From SCUN01 sp964343975 (lineage in GTDB: Bacteria > Acidobacteriota > Vicinamibacteria > Vicinamibacterales > SCN-69-37), in contig CAYFLU010000118.1 in assembly GCA_964343975.1 (NCBI GenBank), forward strand, positions 1 through 10,255: DNA of 10,255 nt. Direction: 5' to 3'. Below the pieces are notes generated by a model that made no database searches, had not been told where the DNA came from, and was given only the letters and a program-made list of their open reading frames with translations. Shown here piece by piece: positions 6,008-10,255 of the stretch (its first letter is position 1; each line of letters begins with the position of its first letter). The position numbers and the translations under genes were made by a program.

Positions 6008-6577
6008 ATGCCGTGGACCACACCGGTAGCGGTGATCTTGATCGTGGGGGCGCTGCGCGGCGTCTCGGGCAGCTCGCTGGCCGAGGCCGCGTTTTACGAA
6101 GGCCTGCGGCGTGCGTTCGTGCCGCGCGCGGAACGCACGATCACGCTGGCGGATCATCCTGAGCTGCGGGCGACCGTGACGCTGCCGTCAGTGACCGAGC
6201 TGCCGATCACGGCAGGCCCTGTGGCGCCGGCGGCGGCGAATCGCGAGGGCGCGTCGACATCCGGTTCTGCGGCTCCGGCGCCGCCTCCCGAACCTCCCAC
6301 GGAGAACGACTGGCGCGCGCGCATGACCGACGCGCGCGCGGCGCTCGAGCGCGATCAGCTGCTGCTCGAGGCGATGCAGGGCCGCGTCAACAGCCTCAAC
6401 ACAGAGTTCGTGAACCGCGATGACCCGGCGCAACGCGCGCAGCTCGCGGAGCTGCGGCAACGCGCCCTCGATGAAGTGACGCGCCTGACGAAGCAGGTGG
6501 CCAGCGACCGCGAGGCGATCGCGGCCATCGAAGACGACGCGCGCAAGAAGGGCATTCCGCCCGGCTGGATTCGTTAG
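6008..6577 (+). CDS. Exported or anchored coiled-coil protein of unknown function, pilin-cassette linked
   Basis: A 189-residue protein with three visible parts. An N-terminal hydrophobic stretch (about 6-20) could be an uncleaved anchor or a signal peptide. A low-complexity Pro/Ala-rich linker spans about 70-98. A charged helix of about 75 residues (101-178), rich in Glu, Arg, Leu and Ala, is probably a coiled coil and contains EFVNRDDPAQRAQLAELRQ. The end is KKGIPPGWIR. I recall proteins with this DDPAQRAQL helix and PPGW-[IL]-R end from Acidobacteriota, uncharacterised. It starts 2 nt after the PilX-like stop, so it is very likely the last gene of the pilin operon. A periplasmic spacer or pilus assembly accessory role is inferred from position only. 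Its TAG stop overlaps the aroB stop on the other strand (TTAG, 6574-6577). Confidence 0.75.
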   Translation: MPWTTPVAVILIVGALRGVSGSSLAEAAFYEGLRRAFVPRAERTITLADHPELRATVTLPSVTELPITAGPVAPAAANREGASTSGSAAPAPPPEPPTENDWRARMTDARAALERDQLLLEAMQGRVNSLNTEFVNRDDPAQRAQLAELRQRALDEVTRLTKQVASDREAIAAIEDDARKKGIPPGWIR

Positions 6578-7683
6578 CGCTTCAGGCCGATCGCGACGAG
6601 CGCGTCGCGCAGCTCGGCCTTCGTCACATCCGTGAGCGACGTGGTCGCGCCGAGGCCGCGCGCGGCCACGAAGTGCAGCGTGCCGCTCACGACCTTCTTG
6701 TCGTGCATCGCGGCCGCCAGCGCCTCTTTCACGCTGAGGTCCGACACGGCCGGCAGCGGGCCGAGCGCGCGGATCGCACGTTCGAGCGTCTGGCGCTCTG
6801 CGGCAGAGAAGAGGCCGCGGGTTTCCGAGATCACGGCCGCCGCCAGCATGCCGTAGCCCACCGCTTCGCCGTGGCGGAAGCGGCGGTACTTCGTGATCGC
6901 TTCGAGCGCGTGTCCGAGCGTGTGGCCGAAGTTCAAGGCGCGGCGCGGTCCCTGCTCGCGTTCATCGGCCATCACGACGTTCGCCTTGATGCGGCAGCAC
7001 GCCGCCACGAGCGTGGTCAGGGTCTCGGGATCGCAATGGAAGAGCGCGTCGCGCTGGGCGATCACCGTCTCGATGAGTGTCGGATCCGCGATCACGCCGT
7101 ATTTGATGACTTCGTAGAGGCCCGCGCGGAACTCGCGCCGCGGGAGCGTGCCGAGCACGTGCGGATCGCAGAGCACCGCTGACGGCGAATGGAAGGCGCC
7201 AACGAGGTTCTTGCCAGCCGCGAGATTCACGCCCGTTTTGCCGCCGATGGCGCTGTCGACCTGTGCCAGGAGCGTCGTCGGCACTTGCACGACGCGGAGA
7301 CCACGGAGGTACGTCGCGGCCGCGAAGCCGGCCATGTCGCCGATCACCCCGCCGCCAAGCGCCACAACCACGGAGCCGCGGTCGAGGTGGTTCTCGGCGA
7401 AGGCGTCGTAGAGGCGAGACACGGTGGCGAGCGTCTTGGCCTTTTCGCCGTCGGCGACGATCACCGGGCCCTTGGGGCCGGCCACCTTGCGCCAGGCCGC
7501 GCCGTGATGTTTCCAGATGCCGGGGGCGCTCACGACGAGGGCCCGGTCGGGCAGGCCGGCCGCCGCGAGTGTGCGTGCGGCGTCTCGGGTGAGCCCGGGG
7601 CCGACGAGCACCGGATATGGTCCGCGCTCACTGGTCACGTCGATGCGGACAGGGGGGATGGTGCGAACGGGCGAGGCGGCCAT
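6574..7683 (-). CDS. aroB: 3-dehydroquinate synthase
   Basis: A 369-residue cytoplasmic enzyme of the shikimate pathway. It converts 3-deoxy-D-arabino-heptulosonate 7-phosphate (DAHP) to 3-dehydroquinate, with NAD and a divalent metal. The dinucleotide-binding Gly-rich motif ALGGGVIGDMAGFAAATYLRG lies at about 108-128, followed by VPTTLLAQVDSAIGGKTGVNL (134-154). Metal ligands can be placed at E191 (YEVIKYG), H254 (NFGHTLGHALE) and H271 (FRHGEAVGYGM), and an HDKK motif lies at 327-330. Length and motif order are those of a normal AroB. The ATG at 7683 is preceded on its strand by only a weak GAG. It diverges from proS across 97 bp and converges on the pilin cassette with overlapping stop codons. 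No other aromatic pathway gene is in the window. Confidence 0.96.
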   Translation of the reverse strand: MAASPVRTIPPVRIDVTSERGPYPVLVGPGLTRDAARTLAAAGLPDRALVVSAPGIWKHHGAAWRKVAGPKGPVIVADGEKAKTLATVSRLYDAFAENHLDRGSVVVALGGGVIGDMAGFAAATYLRGLRVVQVPTTLLAQVDSAIGGKTGVNLAAGKNLVGAFHSPSAVLCDPHVLGTLPRREFRAGLYEVIKYGVIADPTLIETVIAQRDALFHCDPETLTTLVAACCRIKANVVMADEREQGPRRALNFGHTLGHALEAITKYRRFRHGEAVGYGMLAAAVISETRGLFSAAERQTLERAIRALGPLPAVSDLSVKEALAAAMHDKKVVSGTLHFVAARGLGATTSLTDVTKAELRDALVAIGLKR

Positions 7684-7780
7684 GCGTTCTCAAGAATAGC
7701 CCACGCGAGCGGCGCCGGCCCGCCGGACGGTCGTCGTCTCGCAGTACACTAGGTACTTCAATTTCCGGGAGTTTCAGGCC
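7684..7780. promoter_or_regulatory. Divergent aroB-proS promoter region
   Basis: This 97-bp spacer must hold the promoters of both genes. Toward proS, TACACT (7745-7750) is a possible -10 box, but no good -35 is visible. It overlaps an inverted repeat AGTAC-ACTAG-GTACT (7743-7757), one of the few AT-richer patches here. Toward aroB, TATTCT (complement of 7693-7698) is a possible -10 box lying only about 10 nt before the start codon. No full consensus promoter is seen. Confidence 0.4.
7767..7771 (+). promoter_or_regulatory. Shine-Dalgarno site for proS
   Basis: GGGAG lies 9 nt before the GTG at 7781. It supports that non-ATG start, since no in-frame ATG occurs in the first part of the gene. 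Confidence 0.7.
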
Positions 7781-9256
7781 GTGGACGAGCAGAAGAAGCC
7801 GAAGCAGCAGGGCAAGGGCGACGCGTTTGTGACCGAGATCACGCCGCGTTCCGAAGATTTCTCCAAGTGGTATCTCGACGTGGTGAAGCGCGCCGAACTG
7901 GCCGACTACTCGCCGGTCAAGGGCTGCATGGTCATCCGGCCGTACGGCTACGCCATCTGGGAGAACATCCAGCGGCTGCTCGATGCGCGCTTCAAGGCGA
8001 CGGGGCACGTGAACGCGTACTTCCCGCTGTTCATCCCCGAAGGCCTGATCATGAAGGAGAAGGAGCACGTCGAGGGCTTCGCGCCGCAGGTGGCCTGGGT
8101 CACCAAGGGCGGCGACGAAGAGCTCGAAGAGAAGCTCATCGTCCGTCCGACCTCCGAAGTGATCATCGGCACGATGTACTCGAAGTGGGTGAAGTCGTGG
8201 CGCGATCTGCCGGTGCTCATCAACCAGTGGGCCAACGTCGTCCGCTGGGAGAAGGTCACGCGGCCGTTCCTGCGCACGACCGAGTTCCTCTGGCAGGAAG
8301 GCCACACGGCGCATGAAACCGCCGAAGAGGCCGAAGAGGAAACGCTGAAGATCCTCGCGCTCTACAAGGACTTTGCCGAGAACGAGCTGGCGATGCCGGT
8401 CGTGGACGGCGTCAAGAGCGAGAGCGAGAAGTTCGCCGGCGCGTCGCGCACGTATTCGATCGAAGCCCTCATGGGCGACGGTCGCGCGCTGCAGGCGGGC
8501 ACGTCGCACAACCTCGGGCAGAACTTCGCCAAGGCGTTCGAGATCCAGTTCCAGGGCCGCGACAAGTCGTTGCAGCATGCCTGGACGACGTCGTGGGGCG
8601 TGTCGACGCGTCTCATTGGCGGCGTGATCATGACGCACGGCGACGACAGCGGCCTCGTGCTGCCGCCGAACGTCGCGCCGCATCAGGTCGTGATCGTGCC
8701 GATTCCGCGCGGTGACTGGAAGACCACGGTGCTGCCGACCTGCCAGAAGATCAAGGCGGATCTCGAAGCGGCCGGTTTCCGCGTGAAGCTCGACGCGAAC
8801 GAAGAGAACTCGCCGGGCTGGAAGTTCGCCGAGTACGAGATGCGCGGCGTGCCGCTCCGTCTCGAAATCGGTCCGAAGGACATCGAGAAGGGCAGCGTGT
8901 TCTCGGCGCGTCGCGATACGCGCGAGAAGGCGGCGATTCCGATGGACGGGCTCGTGGCGAAGGTGGGCGAGATCCTCGCCGACATTCAGAAGAGCCTCCT
9001 CGCCAAGGCGCGGGCGTTCCGCGAGGAGAACACGCGCAGCGCGGCGACGTGGGCGGAGTTCACGGCCCTCATGGAAGGCCGTCCGGGCTTTGTGATCGCC
9101 AGCTGGTGCGGCAGCGCGCAGTGTGAAGCGGACATCAAGACCGAGACGCAGGCGACGCTCCGCAACATCCCCATGAACTCGCCGAAGGCCGAGGGCACGT
9201 GCATCAAGTGCAACGGCGCGGCGACCGCGAAGGCGTGGTTCGCGAAGGCGTATTAG
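7781..9256 (+). CDS. proS: Proline--tRNA ligase, short archaeal/eukaryotic-type with C-terminal zinc domain
   Basis: A 491-residue class II aminoacyl-tRNA synthetase that charges tRNA-Pro in the cytoplasm. The catalytic core has the expected landmarks: DFSKWYLDVVKRAELADYSPVKG near the N-terminus, LIVRPTSEVIIG, motif 2 RPFLRTTEFLWQEGHTAH (about 164-181), GTSHNLGQNFAKAFEI, and motif 3 around WGVSTRLIGGVIMTHGDDSGLVLPP. The anticodon-binding domain follows (about 295-400), then a C-terminal zinc domain with C443, C448, C474 and C477. The protein ends KAWFAKAY, including the terminal Tyr typical of this group. The bacterial INS editing domain is absent, as normal for this short class. It starts with GTG at 7781, with GGGAG upstream. 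A strong hairpin follows the gene. Confidence 0.97.
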   Translation: MDEQKKPKQQGKGDAFVTEITPRSEDFSKWYLDVVKRAELADYSPVKGCMVIRPYGYAIWENIQRLLDARFKATGHVNAYFPLFIPEGLIMKEKEHVEGFAPQVAWVTKGGDEELEEKLIVRPTSEVIIGTMYSKWVKSWRDLPVLINQWANVVRWEKVTRPFLRTTEFLWQEGHTAHETAEEAEEETLKILALYKDFAENELAMPVVDGVKSESEKFAGASRTYSIEALMGDGRALQAGTSHNLGQNFAKAFEIQFQGRDKSLQHAWTTSWGVSTRLIGGVIMTHGDDSGLVLPPNVAPHQVVIVPIPRGDWKTTVLPTCQKIKADLEAAGFRVKLDANEENSPGWKFAEYEMRGVPLRLEIGPKDIEKGSVFSARRDTREKAAIPMDGLVAKVGEILADIQKSLLAKARAFREENTRSAATWAEFTALMEGRPGFVIASWCGSAQCEADIKTETQATLRNIPMNSPKAEGTCIKCNGAATAKAWFAKAY

Positions 9257-9279
9257 CGAGAGGTTGTCGGGCAGGATCT

Positions 9280-9327
9280 CAGGCCGTCGCGCCGAGGCGA
9301 GTCCTCGGCGCGGCGGCCTGTCTTATT
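9280..9327 (+). terminator. Rho-independent terminator-like hairpin after proS
   Basis: Arms 9280-9297 and 9303-9320 form an 18-bp stem with 17 Watson-Crick pairs and one G-T wobble, around the 5-nt loop CGAGT. A T-rich stretch, TCTTATT (9321-9327), follows on the plus strand. It starts 24 nt after the proS stop. The T-run overlaps the stop codon of the convergent HEAT gene, so the same stem may also stop minus-strand transcripts, although no T-run follows it on that side. Confidence 0.85.
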
Positions 9328-10255
9328 TGGCGGGCGCGAGCGCGATCAGTTCCGCGGTCTTCGGCGAGCGCTCGATCAGCTTCTTCATCAGCGCGTGCTT
9401 GCGCGTGATCTTCTCGCGGCGCACGATCGCGGCGAAGGCCTCGGCGAGGTGATCGCGCCACCAGCGGTCTTCGGTGGCCGCGATCCACGACGCCGCGATC
9501 GGCTCGAGGCACGACAGATCACCCACGGCCGCCGCCGCGGCCAGAAAGCCCACCGGCAGCGGGGCATGTGACCGTTCCAGCGATTCCCTGAGGTCGTACA
9601 CGGCCAGCCGGCTGCCACGCGCGGCCAGATGCTGGTGGAGTTGCCCCCGCACGGCCATCCAGGGCTGCGCGGCCTCGGGCGAGAGCGCGCGCTCGTGCGC
9701 GCGCACTTTGTCGATCAACTCACGCAGCAGCGTGACTTTCGCGTCTGCGCCTTCCTCGCGCACCACCGCCGCCATCACCGCCGCATCGTCGGGCAGCGGC
9801 TGATCCGTGAAGCTGTCGATCGGCTGCACCGCCCCCGCCTGCGCCCGGGTCGCATGCGCCTGCACGGGCGCCGCCGTCTCGCGGCTCAGCGCGTCGAGGA
9901 TGGGCGCGACGATGTTCTTCGGGAGACCTTCGAGCGCGCGACAGGCGGCCACGCGACGGTCGCTGTCGATGGAGGCATCGAGGGCGAGGCTGGTGAGCCG
10001 GTCGAAGGCTTTGTCGGCCTGCGGATCATCGCCGAGCGCCAAGGCCCCGAGCACCCCGATGGCGCCGACGCCGACGCGCACATCGGCATCACCCGACAGG
10101 GTACGGGCGAGCGCTCCGGCCCGCGGATCCGCAATCGTCTCGAGCGCCGTCAGCGCGCCGGTGCGCGCATGCACGGGCGCCGCGGCGTTCCCGGCGAGCG
10201 CAAGCAACCGCGTCACCGCCCGCGCGCCAATCACCGACAACCGCGCAATCGCCGT
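9323..10255 (-). CDS. HEAT-repeat protein, C-terminal part, 5' partial
   Basis: The frame is open to the edge of the window, so only the last 310 residues are seen. A TTG codon at 10240 is not a convincing start. The first 130 visible residues repeat the Ala-rich pattern of PBS-lyase/HEAT-like helical hairpins: VHARTGALTALETIADPRAGALARTL, then DVRVGVGAIGVLGAL, then DRRVAACRALEGL. A less regular helical region follows, with TEDRWWRDHLAEAFAAIVRREKITRKHALMKKLIERSP near the end. Such solenoids mediate protein-protein contacts and no catalytic motif is visible. No partner can be named from the context, because proS, which converges on it, is a housekeeping gene. The TAA stop lies at 9323-9325. Confidence 0.8.
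   Translation of the reverse strand, partial: TAIARLSVIGARAVTRLLALAGNAAAPVHARTGALTALETIADPRAGALARTLSGDADVRVGVGAIGVLGALALGDDPQADKAFDRLTSLALDASIDSDRRVAACRALEGLPKNIVAPILDALSRETAAPVQAHATRAQAGAVQPIDSFTDQPLPDDAAVMAAVVREEGADAKVTLLRELIDKVRAHERALSPEAAQPWMAVRGQLHQHLAARGSRLAVYDLRESLERSHAPLPVGFLAAAAAVGDLSCLEPIAASWIAATEDRWWRDHLAEAFAAIVRREKITRKHALMKKLIERSPKTAELIALAPAK

Noticed and set aside
7628..8683. Minus-strand open frame of about 351 codons opposite proS and the start of aroB
   Set aside because: The composition is Arg/His/Leu-rich without motifs, and it is antisense to conserved proS catalytic motifs and covers the divergent promoter region. It is a shadow of codon bias.
1..10255. CRISPR arrays, tRNA/rRNA genes, transposases, integrases, phage or defence genes
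   Set aside because: No regularly spaced repeats, no cloverleaf or rRNA-like stretches and no matching protein motifs were seen. Nearly all of the sequence is accounted for by the listed genes.

Overview
The window is about two-thirds G+C and reads as ordinary chromosomal sequence from a free-living, diderm-type bacterium. The best guess is an Acidobacteriota member of the Vicinamibacteria kind. That guess rests on remembered resemblance of several products (a TPR-like protein next to a prepilin peptidase, a coiled-coil protein ending in PPGW-[IL]-R, and the DsbA-like and HEAT proteins) and was not checked by a search. A run of exactly 100 Ns at 2244-2343 shows that this is a scaffolded draft assembly.

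Layout. 1-743: 3' part of a gene for a periplasmic DsbA-like thiol oxidoreductase (CPGC, cis-Pro loop), probably the tail of a VKOR-thioredoxin fusion. 765-2243: an ABC-2 type exporter, with an intact ATPase and the first half of its permease. The ATPase-permease junction carries a 21-bp tandem duplication that creates a 9-codon minigene. 2244-2343: assembly gap. 2344-3180: C-terminal part of a TPR-like protein that overlaps the next gene by ATGA. 3177-3941: prepilin peptidase (PilD/GspO type). 4064-6577: a tight cassette of PilV-like, PilW-like and PilX-like minor pilins and a small exported coiled-coil protein. The first three overlap by ATGA and the fourth follows after 2 nt. On the minus strand, convergent with the cassette, lies aroB (6574-7683). 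It diverges from proS (7781-9256), which encodes the short archaeal/eukaryotic-type prolyl-tRNA synthetase with a four-Cys zinc site. A long GC-rich hairpin at 9280-9320 separates proS from the 3' end of a HEAT-repeat gene on the minus strand that runs off the window.

How the genes work together. The clearest unit is type IV pilus biogenesis. PilD cleaves and methylates prepilins, and PilV, PilW and PilX homologues normally form the priming tip complex. The TPR-like protein and the coiled-coil protein flank this set and are candidate accessory factors. The DsbA-like oxidase could serve exported disulfide proteins, including the PilW-like pilin with its C-x4-C pair, but that link is inference. 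aroB and proS are housekeeping genes.

I see no mobile element, CRISPR array, RNA gene, phage gene or defence island. The items most worth a second look are a near-consensus sigma-54 -24/-12 element directly before the pilV-like gene, the duplicated ATPase/permease junction, the false fusion frame across the gap, and the two uncharacterised proteins tied to the pilin cassette. I do not find a clearly new system.
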